A DNA stretch of 64,000 bases from Epiperipatus broadwayi (GCA_028023455.1 JAQFVV010006231.1:6276036-6340035), one strand, 5' to 3'. Shown: positions 34,016 to 48,400, counted from the stretch's first letter. A program made the numbers and translations. Notes: generated from the sequence alone by a model not told the origin.

Positions 34016-36991
34016 TTTGAATTTGTTATATTTATGTGTGTGTGTGTGTCTTGATTCTAACAAATATGTTTGTAAATCTCTTTGTCCAAAAGATTAAAAA
34101 TAAATTTTTAATTGAGTAATTTTTTGAAGAATGATTATGGATAAAATAATTACATGTTGTTTTATACTTAAAATAATACTGTTATATATGAAATTAAAAA
34201 CAAAAAGGAAAAAAAAGCAAAGTATTAAATTAGAAGATAAAACATCTTGTGGATATAAAAAGTAAACTAAAGAAAGTGTTCTTTCTTTAAATATCTCTTG
34301 GTTTGAAATTTTTTTTTTTTTTTTAAATTATTTTATTACACTATTTAAATATAAACAATTATGTTTTTTTTTATTACACAATTTTTTCCAGCAAGTTGTT
34401 TTTGTTATTTCTTTTTAATCTTCCCAATAGACTTTAGTGTCTTACAAGGTTCTATACAGTAGTAAGATGACTGAACTCTGGAGTTCAAGATTTGTGGATC
34501 TTGTCTGTGTTCTCTTACTTCTGATGATCAAATTTTTTATGAATTTCCACAGCCATTCAGTTATTTATTTGGTAGTCTTTGTTTTGTTTTATAGTAATTA
34601 AGTAATTGTATGTTTGTCTTTCAAGAAGTTGTACATTATTCAAGAGTCAGAATTGACAGAATTAAGTTGTGATTCATGGATCTTTAGATCTCAAGTCTAC
34701 TACTCTATCACTGCATTAAATCCTGCAGGGTTCATGCTGATGATTAACTTTATCCTTGTAGTCATTGTACTTAAATTCTGGTGTAACTTTTATTATCTAT
34801 CTCCTGGTAGTAGTATTTGTGTTTAAAAATACTTCTATAACTTTGCAAACAATTTAAAATAACTCAGAAGCATCATTCTGTTCAATTTCTTTTCTAACTT
34901 CAAGCTACGTCTTTTGCATTTAAATTAGATAGGAACACCACTGAGTCACCTACTCAGAAGTATATATCTTAAATATAATTCTGGATATCAAATTGAAAAT
35001 GTCACAAATACAATCACCTATTATAATAAAATTTATTGGGTTAGTTAATAGCATACTCTAAATAGCATGTATCCTTGCTATTCAATTTTTGCTTTTAACT
35101 ACAGAGTATAATAATAGTAAATTGTATTTTGTATACTTCCATTGAATGGATTACCACTATAAGGTGAATTCCAATTAATATAATTTATTCTTGAAAAATT
35201 ATTGATTTGTCTATTTGATTATTATATTTGATGAAGCTAAAAATATGAAATATTTGCAATATTTGGGATGGGGCTGTTTGGTATTTAGATAAGTCTTTGT
35301 TTTTAAAAGAATTTGCATATCGGCATCAATTTTTAGACTGCTTATCATAAAGGAATCTATAGACATTCCAATCAGGAATCAGATTTATCAGTGATTTTAT
35401 TAAGTATTTATTGTGCAACTGTAGTCATAAATTTAATAATCATTAACAAGTAGTGTATGGTTTGTGTTTGTCCATATTTAAATAGACCAATGGCTGGTAA
35501 ATTCCATTCATAAAACAAATGAACACAAACGATCATGGTTTGTCACTAATCTGTTGATAAGACTTTAATTGTATTTAAGAAGATCAAATCCAGATGGTTT
35601 TATTGTTAGATATGGCAAAATAAATAAGAATTCCATTTTTACATCTTAAATCTTTAATTATAGATTCTTAATTAATAAGTCTTGATTTGAGACAAGTCTT
35701 GGATTGTGAAAGTACATATTAAAAAATCTAAAAGGTGTTATATTAAATGCAAGACATCTTTTTAATTTAGGATTGGTATATTTATGTCTTTTGGTAAAAC
35801 GGAGTCTAATAATTAATTTTTAAAAAAGATATATACTTTTGTTGAATTAATCTCAATGTTTATTAGAATGTTTCATACAGAAGTTAAAGACTCATATAAA
35901 ATATTGATCACTAGAACAAAAGCAATTCATTAGCTGAGTGTCACACATTTTATTATCATTATTCTCTAATTCATTCTATTCTTGTATGTGAATATCCACT
36001 ACTGCAATGCAATTTTTAATATTCAAAATAACTTAGCAATGACGAAGCTTATAAAAATATAAATAATTCTGGTACAATTATGTAAAAAAATTTAGCAACA
36101 ACATAATCAATACCTTCGCTATGTGATTATTTTAAGTGTACTTCTTAATTATAATGATAACCGTTTAATTGATATATCTATATAAATTATTTAAATATAA
36201 TTAGATAAATAATTAATACAAAGTTATTTATTATAATATTATGAACAAAAGTATTTAAAGATTCTATTATTAGCTCATTATGATACATTCATTTATAATA
36301 TTTTGATACTAAATCTCCATGAATTATATAATATTGCATCTGCCATTTAGGATCTTCTGTATGTCAACAAGATGGCTGAGTTGCTTATCAATTTATAAAT
36401 AAATTACTAATTAAAGAAGTTTATGTTTATTACAAATCCATAAAGGACTATGTATTTTTTACTATGTTGTATACACATTTTATACCTACATAAAGATATA
36501 GTAACTATAACTACCAAAATTTAACAGGTTATTATATATAATTTACATTACCCTCACCGTCAAGCTTAAACAAACCAGTAGAATATGGGGAATCTGCTAT
36601 CAAAGTAACAAGCAACATTACATTTAGATAGTAAATGGAATTATTGCTTTGCTGATATTCTACTGATGTGTTTATGCATGAAGTCTAAGGTGATGTGATT
36701 TATAAAGATGTCTTCATACTTAGTATATATTATTAATTTAAAGAATACGTTAAATTCATAAGTAAACATTTAAAAATTTTCAAAAAATACAATTAATGAT
36801 AAAAATAATTTATTAGTATACTAGAGAGTATTGGCAAAGTAGCTACACCAGCATAAGTGTGCATACATTTTTGGAACCAAAAATTTATTTTAACATGGAA
36901 TAAACTGTTCATCTTTTAAATATTTTTAAATAGTTTTTTTTAATCATTACTTTTTAGATATACTTTTTAAATATATCTATCTCAATAATAG
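34016..36991. other. Intron sequence with one possible SINE-like repeat
   Basis: Mostly AT-rich and featureless. A segment at about 34640-34730 ('gacagaattaagttgtgatt', 'gatctcaagtctactactct', 'atcactgcattaaa') resembles 37885-37965 ('caacagaattgaggttatga', 'agttttagtctcttattcta', 'gcactgcatcaaa'), so both are copies of a dispersed repeat, perhaps a SINE read in reverse. The 70-codon frame 34614-34826 overlaps it and is not a gene. Confidence 0.45.
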
Positions 36992-37125
36992 GTAGCTGAT
37001 GAATGCTATAAACTTCAGAATTTTCATACACTCATACTAATTCTTTCAACCCTCAAATTGCCAGCAATCTGCCGATTGAAATATACTTGGGAACATATTG
37101 TTTGTCACAATAATGATAAGTACAG
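36992..37125 (+). CDS. RasGEF gene, exon 3 of 4 visible
   Basis: A 134-bp exon between the acceptor (aataatag, ending 36991) and donor gtaaat (37126). It starts in phase 0 and ends after two bases of an Arg codon (ag), matching the g that begins the next exon. It encodes VADECYKLQNFHTLILILS and LKLPAICRLKYTWEHI: the strongly conserved RasGEF block 'CR.L.NFNSL.AI..GL....I.RL..TW'. The intron before it is about 16.3 kb and the one after about 21.7 kb. Although the exon is short, the block is diagnostic for the family. Confidence 0.88.
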
Positions 37126-38420
37126 GTAAATTGGTGTGAGTATGAATATTTTATTACTATTAGTAAATTGCTGCAATATTTTAAGAAAAGAATTTTAATT
37201 TGAATATATTTTGTAATTCAAATATAAAAGATTTTTAGTCATAAAATGTCTGACACAGTATTTATATAGAGAGATATAAAAATTTAATAAAATCCAGTAT
37301 TCAGTTAATTAATAAAACTGCAAAGCCATTGTAATATTAGACAACTATGGATAATATCCTGCAATATCTTAATGTCACATTTGTTATCAACTTGCCATAG
37401 TAAATATCTGAAGTTTATTTAAGAAGGATAGATAGCTTTATTTGATATAAATTGTCAGAAAATTGCTAATTCTGCTAAAAACAAGTTTGAAAGTTGAAAA
37501 ATATTATAAATACATGGATTAAACAGCAACAAAAACTTTTCTTTAATTGAGGAGATCTAGAGGCTTGTGATTCTGTACAAAAAGTACTACAGAATATAAT
37601 ACCTCTGCCCCCCTTTTTTTTTCTATTTCATTAGCTGAATATTATAATTGATTAAAAAGTAAAATATGAAATTCATTGATCACATAAGATGAAACTGATA
37701 ATAGATAAAAAAAAAAATAATATAACTTCACTTGCAGTTCTGGAAAGATATCCCTTTGCAATGGCAACTACACTATAATGTATTTTTCTTTCAGCTATGA
37801 TGAGAAAAAAATTGCCCTCCAAGCTGACATAAAAAATAACATTTTTGGTTTATTGCTTGGGTGTTCATTAGAAGTTTGAATATTGGAAGCAACAGAATTG
37901 AGGTTATGATCCGTGGTCCTTGAGTTTTAGTCTCTTATTCTAGCACTGCATCAAAGTATTCAGGGCTGCTCTTACATCATTATACATGAAAATAAAGGAT
38001 AAAACAAATGGTAAAAGTTTTTTTTTTCATTACCATATTGCTGGAATATAAAATCACATGTAAAAGTTAATCAATATTTTTTATTATTGTTGTTATATAA
38101 AAAGGCTATTCAGGCATAAAATAATGAATATATATAATATACAATATTTAATATTTCTAAACTTCATTAATTACATATAATAAATTTTGCATCTATATGT
38201 TGATATGCTTTATGACGGGTGTATTTTTTCTCTCTGTGATGTTTCTGATTTTCATGCATTTTTGGTCCTGTGGCATCTTAATATACAATATTATAAATAT
38301 TAACTTTATTATTTAAACTAATTTTTTAGCAACGTATGGTTGCTTTGAAAACATAAAATTACACTGAGAGATAAAAAGATATTTAATCATGTTAACTACG
38401 ACATCACATGATTCCCTCCA
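37126..38420. other. Intron sequence with a SINE-like repeat copy
   Basis: Contains the second copy (37885-37965) of the repeat noted at 34640-34730, and a polypyrimidine stretch at 37602-37625. Nothing else recognised. Confidence 0.4.
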
Positions 38421-38454
38421 TAAGCTTTAATAATCACTGGATACAAGATAGTAT

Positions 38455-38512
38455 AGTACTATAAAATCCTCATCTCCAAAAATAGTTTCTGGCTTTTGTT
38501 TTCATCATTGAA
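38455..38512 (-). ncRNA. Very degenerate hammerhead-like motif
   Basis: On the minus strand, TGATGA (complement of 38502-38507), 'aaacaaaagcca', GAAAC (complement of 38485-38489) and 'tatttttggagatgagga' follow in the same order and spacing as the motif at 33867-33913. The first core base is changed and the cleavage triplet is lost. It could be a decayed member of the same family or coincidence. Confidence 0.25.
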
Positions 38513-39059
38513 GACCAAGATTTAAAACTGTAAGATAGCAGCCACTTTCAAAATTGACCTAATGTCAGTTCTATATAACCATACAAGATTAGCCTGGTTT
38601 TAAAATCTTAGGTTTTTTTTAAATTTCAACTTATTTGTTTTAATAGTAGAAAGAAATAAAAGATGTATGCAAGATGCATTAATTTTAGCTTTTAATTCAA
38701 GATGATGAAGGCAAGTGATAAACGTTTTATAGTATTATACCATCTGGTGATCACTGATTACTCAAGATTACAATAAATAGTTTTACAGTAGTATGAAAAT
38801 AACTATTCTTGTTGTATTATTATATGGTATTATAATTCAATAAAATTGTTAATCCAGGATAGCAAAAAAACTAACTAAACTGGATTAATAATATTATACA
38901 TATATGATAATGTTCAATTAATGCACATCTTTTTAAACAAGATATAGTAAATATTTGGTGAAAAGATGAACTGCCGTCACCACTTAATTATTCATATACA
39001 TAAATAATAGAGATTTATCCATTAATATAATTGTTATAATTTTACTAAATGTTATTAAA

Positions 39060-39427
39060 TAATATTTTATTTCTACAAACGCAGATGGTATTGAAATAAA
39101 CTGAGAGAGTGAAAACCTCTCAAGCATTTGGCCAATCAGATCGCAAATACTGGGACAGAGAATTTAATAAGAAAAGAGCGGTTCCACTCTCTTCTTGACT
39201 TGTCTGTCTATATATCCAAGCCAATCCAAAGTACTTAGATCTATCAGCATGAATCTTAAATATCTTCACACTTAACTCACTGAGTTCTAATTATAAATAT
39301 ACAGCGTGAAATCTTTACGCAGTAGTTTTTAGATGTTATAATAATGCAGCAATATATGTAAATAATATTTTATTTCTACAAACGCAGACAGTATTGAAAT
39401 AAACTGAGAGAGTGCAAACCTCTCAAG
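39060..39427. repeat. Diverged relative of the 362-bp unit, one full unit of ~302 bp plus a partial
   Basis: The direct repeat 'aataatattttatttctaca' through 'aaacctctcaag' occurs at 39060-39127 and again at 39362-39427, giving a period of about 302. Inside are 'ggccaatcaga', 'agagcggttccactctct', 'gcatgaatcttaaatatctt' and 'gcgtgaaatcttt', in the same order as the equivalent landmarks of the 5417 array. The small frame 39412-39639 begins in this repeat and is not a gene. Confidence 0.65.
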
Positions 39428-39429
39428 TG

Positions 39430-42400
39430 TTTATTAACTATCATCAACAATATATTTCCATTTTCAGAGTAATTGTGGATTTAAAGATAACTTTCTCATT
39501 TAAATTTCATAAAAAAAGCACACATATATGTGTAAATATATATACTGTAATAGTGTGGAAAATAGAGGTTAATATAGGAGAATCTGAGGTTACAATGACC
39601 CACAATTGGGTAGCCATTTGCAACAGTACATCGGATTAGGGCTGAATTCTAAAAATATGGAAGACCATCATCATCCCCAAATAAACAAAATATAAAATGA
39701 AATATTAAAGGAATGAGTTTAAGAGATCAGCATAGAACTAAATATAAGTTCACCAGCATTATACAAAAGTAATAATCATTCTTCATCATGAATGATCAAC
39801 AATCAAAATAAATCAACATATCTTGTGACTGAATTTGAAGGTGGTCGACTACAGATCAGGCTAATTATTTAGTTACTGCCAAACCTAGAGCAGGAATACA
39901 AATAATAATTATCTATATGCACTTATTTAGATGCTAATATATAAGAATATAACAATTAAAAACAATAATACTGTTACTAAAGACATCCTGACCATCATCA
40001 ATGCTCTGGCCACATAACATCATTAATGTGCTGGTCACCTATAAATTAAATTTTAATAAATAAATAAAATGAAATGTAGTGCATGAACTTTAAAACATAT
40101 CCCTTTGCAACAAGCAGGATTATAGAAGTAATAAAATCATCAACTGAATGTCCAAAACACTAAACATAACCCCCTTTTATATAAAAGACCATTAAGTATG
40201 AATCCAGCTCAGTGAGCAAAAAACAATAATTTATAATATTTTCGTATTATATAAATTCACTGGAATAACTTTAACAATGAAATATCAAAATATTAATAAC
40301 AATTAAATTAAAATAATATCAAAGTCAGTAGAATAGGCCTATAAATATAAATTCAGCATTTTTATTTTTATTAATACAAAAAAAAATTCACTATTACATT
40401 GTAATTTTCATATATATTTCAATAGGTTTACATAAAATGCGTGCACACACACACACATATATATATATAAGCACACAAATGTGCAGACAATAATTTATGA
40501 ACATATTTGAATTGTCATAAATCTATAAATAAAATTTAATAATTCATAAAGTATGATTGATTTTAACATATATATGTGTCTACATGATAGTCATCTCCAT
40601 AAGCAGAGATAAGTTATATAAACTAAAATTACATATCAGAATTGTGATGAACTAATAATAAAATTGAATTCATATTTTAATACATAGGTGCACACTTATG
40701 TGTGTATATTCAAAATATATACATAATCCAAATTAAAGCTTTTAATTAGCTTCTTATTTTTTATGCTAAGTAATACTTTTTCTTTAAAAAAACAAACTAC
40801 TATCATTTTCAAAGTTTCATTTAAAATTCAAGTCCATGAATCATATCAATATTTAAAAGAAAATCCTCTGAGTATTTTTTTGTTTTTCAATCTAGAAAGA
40901 TTTTTGGAATTTTTTTTTTTTATTTCAAAATAAAATCATTTATAAATCAATTTTTTGTTTTTAGACTTACAGTTAAAGCAACAATTATTTGCTTGTTTTA
41001 CTTTTAAATTACAAATTTTAACAAACATCATTTTTATTAAAGAAAGTTCCTGGGTTTCACTTTTAATCAATAAACCTGGAATGATTTGTTACTTTGTTTC
41101 ATTATTCTAGTTTGTAAGTACCTTATATACATGGCACAGTAGTTTTATCTTTTCTTATTTGCATATTAATAAAACTATATACTATAGTGTTCTCTTAGTA
41201 AGTGAATCCTTTCTAAAACTTAAGACTGGCTTTTTGTCATCTTCAGGAAAGCAATAATTCAGGTAACAGTTGACATTCAGTCAGCTCCATTTAGTCTAAA
41301 ATTTGATAGTTTTTAGGCATGCAATATAGTTTACAATATGGGGTATGGAGAACACAGAAATGCAGGCCCTTTACTTCCATGTAACTCCAAACTATAATTG
41401 TAAACTAGTAGTGGCTGGATACACTGTCTTTTATTATCAGTTAATATCTTCATAGTCATTGTGCTGTCATAATCTGTAAAACTCTCCTCTATCTTTTTTT
41501 CCAACCTTTTTATAGTCATGGTAGAATTTTAAAAGCATGGAGTAATTAAAAGTTTGTTTTCTTTATATTGATTGAAAAAAAGTTAATGACTTTTTTCAAT
41601 TCACTCTAATTCTTTCAAAAACAATTTCATAGGTTTTTATTAAAAATACATTATACAAGTTTTAATTAAAAAAAATTAATTTAATGAAAAAATAGATAGT
41701 GGAATTTTATAATTACCAGTATATCTATTTAACATAAAAAATGCTTGTCTTAGTTTGAAAATCAGAATTAATTAAATATTAATTAGACCTTCTTAAATAT
41801 TTAATTTATAATAATTGTTTTAGGATTCAAGGTTAGGTAATCCTTAACTGTTATTCCAGTATAATGTAGAAAATATGTACAAAATTTATTAGACTTTACA
41901 AAAATTCATTTTTTAAAAATTTATCTTCTTTACTTTTTTTTAGTTAATCTTATATAATCTATTAATATTATTAATATGTAAAGATATAAATATTTAATAA
42001 ATGAATTATTAATCACTTTATTCAATTTGTATAAACACAAAATATAATTTATATTAAACAAATAAATTAGACAAGTTTTCTAATCATCAAATTTTTAATA
42101 TTTAAAAAAAAATAGTTTTTTTTTTTTCAAAATAAAAATTTTGATTGGTTCTTATTTAGATGTCTGGTTAAACATGTAATGTTTTCATTTTATAAATGTA
42201 TTCTTCAGATATTTTGGAGCCCAGCACTAGATTTTTAGCAAGTACTCAGAGATAGTGAAGTATGGGTATATATAATCAAAATTACATCACATTTCACAAC
42301 TCAAATGGACTAGTCAAAAATAAACTCTAAAACACAACCAATGGCAATTATTAAGAAGGATTGTGCTATGTCTAGATAATCTAAGAATGTAGATAATCTA

Positions 42401-44300
42401 AGAATGTACTTCCCACAAGTACAAATCTATATGGTGAGGGTAGCTTAAGATCAAACCCATAACAAGCCTTAGCCATCTGAAATATTGGATTGTTTTTCTT
42501 TAGTTAGCATGTAAAGATCAAATGAATAAGTTTTGCTAGAACACTTAAAAAATATAAATGTTTAAATAGTTATAACAGTGTACTAATTGTATATTAAGTG
42601 CTGGAAATGATGGGTAATTTACAGTAAAAAAACACACATATATATTAGTAATAAAATTTTAGGGTTTAAGAAAATATAAACCTTGATAAAAAATCCTACA
42701 AATTTATATATATATGTTTACAATTGTATTGTGTTGATTATATTAAATATAGACAATGACTTAAATGATAACAAGAAAATAGTCATAGCAATAAAAAATA
42801 AATCAAGTATTGTAATAAATAACTGGTTATGAGAATGAGATAATAATGATAATAATATTAATACTGCAAATTTATTTTATTATTTATTTTATTTTTTTAA
42901 AATTAATTGATAATAAAAATATTTTTAAAAATGCAACAATAGGCACATGCTAGGTTTAAACAATGGAAATAATGGCTGGGTATAAAAAGGAACACAATTA
43001 AAAATCATTGTTCTTTATTATTCTGTGTTTGTCATGAAAAGTCAAGTTTTATTGAAGCAATTATTTTAGTAATATTTTTCTGCAAAATGAACATTTTTTA
43101 AAGCAGCATCTCAACAAATGTTAATGTTTTTCTATTTATTTTCCATTAAAAAAAGTTAAGTAAGTGAATAGGAGATTCTTATTCCAGTTGAATAATAAGA
43201 TAAGTTAAAACAACTTATAAATGTAAATTTTAAAAAAAGTATTATGATTTTTTTAAAGAAACTAAAAAAAAAAGAAATTAGAATGGTTTATTTAGTTTAA
43301 AGTTTAAAAGTCTATATAGCCAATATTACAAACAATAAATAGCTGTATTCTGTATATAAATATATTTTTATTAAATGCAAACCACATATATATTTATATA
43401 AACCTGTGTATATAGTTAAAATATGACATACTTTGGCTAGAAAGATTGTCTTCAGGTGGAGCATTTTTCCACTATGGCCATGTAAAAATTAATATTTAAC
43501 TGTCAACAATGTAAGTGCCTGATAAGCTGGATCCACGCAAGATGGAAATCTATGTGAGGAGTAACACAAAACCACCCACTGCCAATTTAAATAAGTTCAG
43601 AATGTGCTATTTAGAATCAATCAGGAGTTCTCAACATCTATAATAAAAAATGCATAAATTGTAAGAACTGTTTATGTAAGAAGGACTCTGAGGATGAATT
43701 GTGCCTGATCATATCGATTCATGAAATATTGTAAAATTATGTTTTATTTTCTTTTGTATAGATCTGTATTTTTTTTGTTTTATTCAGTCTTATATTTGGG
43801 AAGTACTAATGATAATTCAATATGGAACAGTCCAACAGAAGGAAGTGTCAAGAGAGTAGGGGGGGGAGTTGAAAAGTCTTTTTCTTTTTAATAAAATCTA
43901 GATAATTTTTCTGCCAAAATACTTGATTTTCATCTATGAATATGAAATTGAGTGCTCAAACAGAATACTTAAATGGTAAGAGTTTTTCTCTTTTAAAGTC
44001 ACTAAAATAACCAATGCCACAACATGACATGACTATTTATAGTATATGTTTTACTAATAGTATTCTTAAGATCTTTATAATGAATAAATGATTAATGCTT
44101 TTAAATTAATATTCTTTATAATTTTCTTTTCTATCATATCATGTGTTGTGTTATTATTATATTTTTACATGATATCTAGATATGCAAGATGATTATTTTA
44201 GATTAATCAATTTCCACACTTAAAACTGCATACTGCATCTGGAGTTGCATTTAAATTTTTAATTTAGTTAGCAATCTCACTTTTAATTAATAAATTTTTC
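39430..44300. other. Long AT-rich intron stretch without recognised features
   Basis: Nearly 5 kb without a supportable exon, RNA gene or element. It holds CA/TA microsatellites (40445-40470), a short duplication of 'gataatctaagaatgta' at 42375-42408 and a G run at 43860-43867. The minus frame 41331-41519 (62 codons) has no motif. Confidence 0.45.
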
Positions 44301-44303
44301 ATT

Positions 44304-44444
44304 ATTTTGGATATATAGATGTCTATATTATGGGTGTCTATCATGGGAAATAAGGGTAAATAGTTTTAAATTGTTTAATTAACAAAATGATAGATACTCA
44401 TCATAGACATAAAAGCTATAAGTACAGAGGGATATATCCAAATA
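44304..44444. repeat. Imperfect hairpin, ~40-bp arms
   Basis: 'atttt ggatatatagatgtc' with 'gggtgtctatcat' (44304-44344) is complementary to 'atgatagatactcatc' and 'ggatatatccaaat' (44387-44444), with an unpaired insert in the right arm. MITE-like. Confidence 0.6.
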
Positions 44445-44590
44445 ATTTATTTGCACTTGTAAATATTTTTGGGGGGAATTTTCTTTTCTACAGTGATTGA
44501 TAATTTGTTTTATGTTTTGAATATATTTTGTTTTTTGTAAATAAATATTATGAAGTTTTGTTAATTGACAAGGTCTCTGTAGTTTTGTTC

Positions 44591-44648
44591 ATCCAGCATT
44601 TACATTCAATCCGGCATTTACATTCAATCCAGCATTTACATTCAATCC
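44591..44648. repeat. 19-bp minisatellite, three copies
   Basis: 'atccagcatttacattca' occurs three times in succession, with one c-to-g change in the middle copy. Confidence 0.85.
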
Positions 44649-44649
44649 T

Positions 44650-45500
44650 ATAACCAATATTTTACACATGCACACACACACATTATTGTTTGATGAGCAT
44701 GAGAGAAAATTGTTAAATAAAGGTTATTTCTTACTAATAGATAGGATGAGTTATTTTAGTTGTTGATTAACAGTTTGCATAGGTACATCCCTGTTAGGAG
44801 AATCGAATGTGAATTCTTCCTGAGTTCGAATATCTGAGGCAATGGTTCTGAAAAAGAGTGGTGAGATGTTAGATGAACTGATTTAAATTACATGTAGATT
44901 TGATAGATAATGCTTAGGCTAGTCTATTAAAGATAGATGTAATCATGAGTCAGGTACTTCATCATGTTATCTCTAGCATCCTACATGAAGACCCTAGGTC
45001 TGACAGTAGTTAGATGCAATCTTGCTCTCTTTCCCCTATATACATGGATGGACTGGACCATTACATTTGATGCTATCAACTTTGGGATATGAAAAATAGG
45101 TGTACCAGCACATATAAACTTGGTGTAAGTTGATTACATGTTGTGGTTGAACCAGCTGATAGTTGAAGTTGATCTATGTATCCAAATGTATTTTTGGATC
45201 ACGCCATCTGTGTATTCACCAACCATTACATCCGACTCCCAAATGTTTTAGGCATAAAGATATTATAGTTGCAAGAGAGGTTTTTGGCCATTGGACAGAA
45301 AAAAAAACTTTTTTGTTGAATATTTTTATGCTTGCCACTTGTATAACAAGTTTAATTAATATCAAACCACTATTGTATATATGCCTACAACAAATAAATA
45401 ACATACCTAAATATTAAATAACACAAAACACCTGAAATTAAAAATTAATAAAAAAAAGTACATATAAGGAATGAATGTGAGATCAATAAACAGAGTCTTG
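44650..45500. other. Intron sequence, nothing recognised
   Basis: Moderately AT-rich. The frame 45163-45417 (84 codons) reads partly like coding sequence, but no motif, splice pattern or partner supports a gene. This is where a 5' LTR of the element downstream would be expected; I could not find one. Confidence 0.35.
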
Positions 45501-45730
45501 TACAACAAATCATGAGTCACTTGGCATTAAAATAGAGGAGTCAGGCAATATAAAAAACTAATATAAATGTAGACAAGCAAAAACAACAAATCATGAGTCA
45601 CTTGGCATTAAAATAGAGGAATCAGGCAATATAAATGTAGACAAGCAAAAACAACAAATCATGAGTCACTTGGCATTAAAATAGAGGAATCAGGCAATAT
45701 AAAAAACTAATATAAATGTAGACAAGCAAA
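45501..45730. repeat. ~68-83-bp tandem repeat, three copies
   Basis: 'caacaaatcatgagtcactt' with 'ggcattaaaatagagg' recurs from 45501, 45584 and 45652. The middle copy lacks the 'aaaaaactaat' segment. The array sits directly upstream of the decayed gypsy-like element and could be part of its leader. Confidence 0.9.
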
Positions 45731-47404
45731 ATCAAATGAAAAATGTTATAGAAGTTAAAGTTACACATGGCATAGTTAGGGGAAATGTAAAACCTTGAGA
45801 CAATTATCTGTTATAATATTTTTTATAAGTAAAAGTTATTTAAAATAATTAATGCTATTAAGAAGTAGAAAAAAATTACTGAGTATGGAAACAGAATTTT
45901 GCCAAGAAGAAATAAGTGAGTGATATTGAAGTAGAGAAGAGTGAAGTTAGTGATGTTGAGGTAGGTGAAATTAAGATTAGCCATGAGGGAGAGTCTCTGC
46001 TTAATCAAACATCTGGGGGGTTTCAAACATCTGGGGGGTTTGTGACTGAAGATGACCACTTTCCATGGACATGTCAAGATGATGGAATGATCATTGAGGC
46101 ATAAAAAACTCATGTTGAAGAAACAATTCAATCACAAGTTGTCAAGACTATGGAAGATACCCTAACCATGGCACAATTGGCTCAGATTATCACAGGCTTG
46201 AACATTACAATCAAAAATATGGACACATGTTATGGCAACCAAGACTGATTTTGCTAATATAAAATCTAAGATGAGTAATATGGAGAGTAAGTAAAGATAA
46301 GTAATATATAAACTAAGATGGAGAATATAGGAAGCATGAAGCACTTGAAGGATAATATGGCTGCTAAAAAAGAAGTGAAGTGAGTGATATGGAAAATAGA
46401 ATGGGTGATATGGCAACCAAGACTGATGTGGCTAATATGGAAATAAAGATGGATACAGGATAAAAGAGAATGTGAATATGATGAAGAGAATGTGAATATG
46501 ATGCAGATGCAGATGGTGCTAATAAAAGAAATTAAATGTCACAAGAAATGGCAGGGCTATCTATAAGTCTAGGAAATGTTCAAGGGAGTAATATTGAGCT
46601 AAAGAAGAAAGTAGTGGAAATTTAGAAACAAATAGAAGAGAAAGATACCTAGTGTCAACAAAGTTGGGGGTATTTAGAAATAGCATCACTAGTCAACTCA
46701 GCATTTGATACAAGGAGGTATGCCAGGAGTCTTTAAAGAGGAAGTGCATAATGATCAGAAAGATGAGATACAAGGGGGATTAGTTGTCATTCAAAAAAGC
46801 ATCAACCAATTAGACATTAAACAAAAAGATGAAGCAGAAGCACTGACCCAAAATACAGGTTGAATAGAAAGGAAAATAGTATTAAGGGAGGTTGAGGCAG
46901 GAAAGACCTCATTAGACAAAGTTGTTAAAAATAGGAATGAAGTGAAGGATCAAATTAGTTAATTCGACAAGACCATAACTCATCAGTTAATACTTGTCAA
47001 GACACAAACACACCAAAATTCCCAATTGATAAGCATGCAAAGAGCTGAGGTGGACAAAAGGGTCCAAGATGGTCATGAAAGGCATGATAAAGTTAGTACC
47101 AGCCAAGAAATGGTGACCAAGGATCATAACCCCATAAGTGATTTTTACCAAGAATCTGAACTCATAAACCAAGTCAGACTGGAGATATATGACTACCCTC
47201 TATATAGTGAATATGAAGAGGATCTTCCAAACAGATACCAAATCAATACACAACCACTGACACTCCAGATGGATTCCAATGATGCCAATAAATTGTGCTA
47301 TCATGTAACCCAGTGAGAAGCACACAAATAACAAAAAGGCACAATTGGGTTTGAAACAAGTTTGGGTGCAAATTAAAATAAGGGATAAAATTATACATAT
47401 GTTA

Positions 47405-47473
47405 TTAATTGTAAAAGGTTTGGTGCATGAAGCTATATTGGGGTCTGACTTTATACCAAAACTGGATGTGTGA
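47405..47473 (+). pseudogene. Retrotransposon protease fragment
   Basis: IVKGLVHEAILGSDFIPKLDV followed by a stop. The ILG.DF box is the conserved C-terminal part of retroviral-type aspartic proteases. The DTG active-site region is not readable upstream. Confidence 0.6.
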
Positions 47474-47639
47474 TACACTATAAATAAAAAGATTGTCTGT
47501 GAAGGGAAAGAAGTGAAGTTTGGGTCGTGTATGAAAATGAATCAGCAAACGTATGCAATATGGACTTTGAGATAGAAAGTTTCTTTAATAGAGGCACAGA
47601 TTGATGAACTAATAAATGAAGTGAAGGTAGAATGGAAAG

Positions 47640-48400
47640 GGACCCTAAAAGAAGTTCTAATGAATATAAATCAATTTTTCAGATAAACCCGGAATTATTA
47701 AAGGGTATGAGCACAGAATCAAGATTGTTGACAGTACACCATATCAGCAAAATCATACCTGGTGCCACACCAATATAGAGCTGAGGTAGAGAGAGAATGA
47801 GCTAAAATGGAGGAGTCGGATATTATTACTAAGGGTTCATCATCATATAATAACCCATTAGTGGTTGTAAAAAAAAGATGGAGCCATAAGACTATGCTTG
47901 GATCCCAGACAATTGAACAAGATTACATGGCCTGATCAAAATGTTCCACCTCTAATTAATGAGTCGGTAAAATAAATTCTGGGGGGTGGGTAATTGGATC
48001 TGACAGCCAGCTATTGAAAGAATAAAAAGGAGCCCTAAAAGAAGTTCAAATTGAATATAAATCAGGGAAGGAGCCCTAAAAGAAGTTCTAATTGAATATA
48101 AATCTATTTTTTTAGATAAACCTGGAATTAATAAAGAGTATGAGCACAGAATCAAGATTGTTGACAGAACACCATATCAGGCAAGATCATACCTGAGAGA
48201 GAATTAGCTAAAATGGAGTAGTGGGATATTATCACTAAGGGTTCACCATCATATAATAACCCATTAGTGGTTGTAAAAAAATGATGGAGCCATAAGACTG
48301 TGCTTGGATACCAGGCAATTGAACAAGATTACATGGCATGATCAAAATGTTCCACCTCCAATTAATGAGTTGGTAAATAAATTCTGGGGGGAAATATTTT
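47640..48400 (+). repeat. Tandem duplication inside the RT region
   Basis: The block 47640-47990, which encodes the start of the RT (HRIKIVD, TPYQ, YNNPLVVVKK), is repeated at 48067-48400 with scattered differences. A short third piece of 'ggagccctaaaagaagttc' lies at 48029-48047. Shared landmarks are 'gagcacagaatcaagattgt', 'aacccattagtggttgtaaa' and 'gatcaaaatgttccacctc'. This duplication alone would break the polyprotein. Confidence 0.9.

Noticed and set aside
46162-46416. Minus-strand 84-codon frame and neighbours at 45823-46131
   Set aside because: They are antisense to the repetitive gag-like region of the + strand gypsy-like element.
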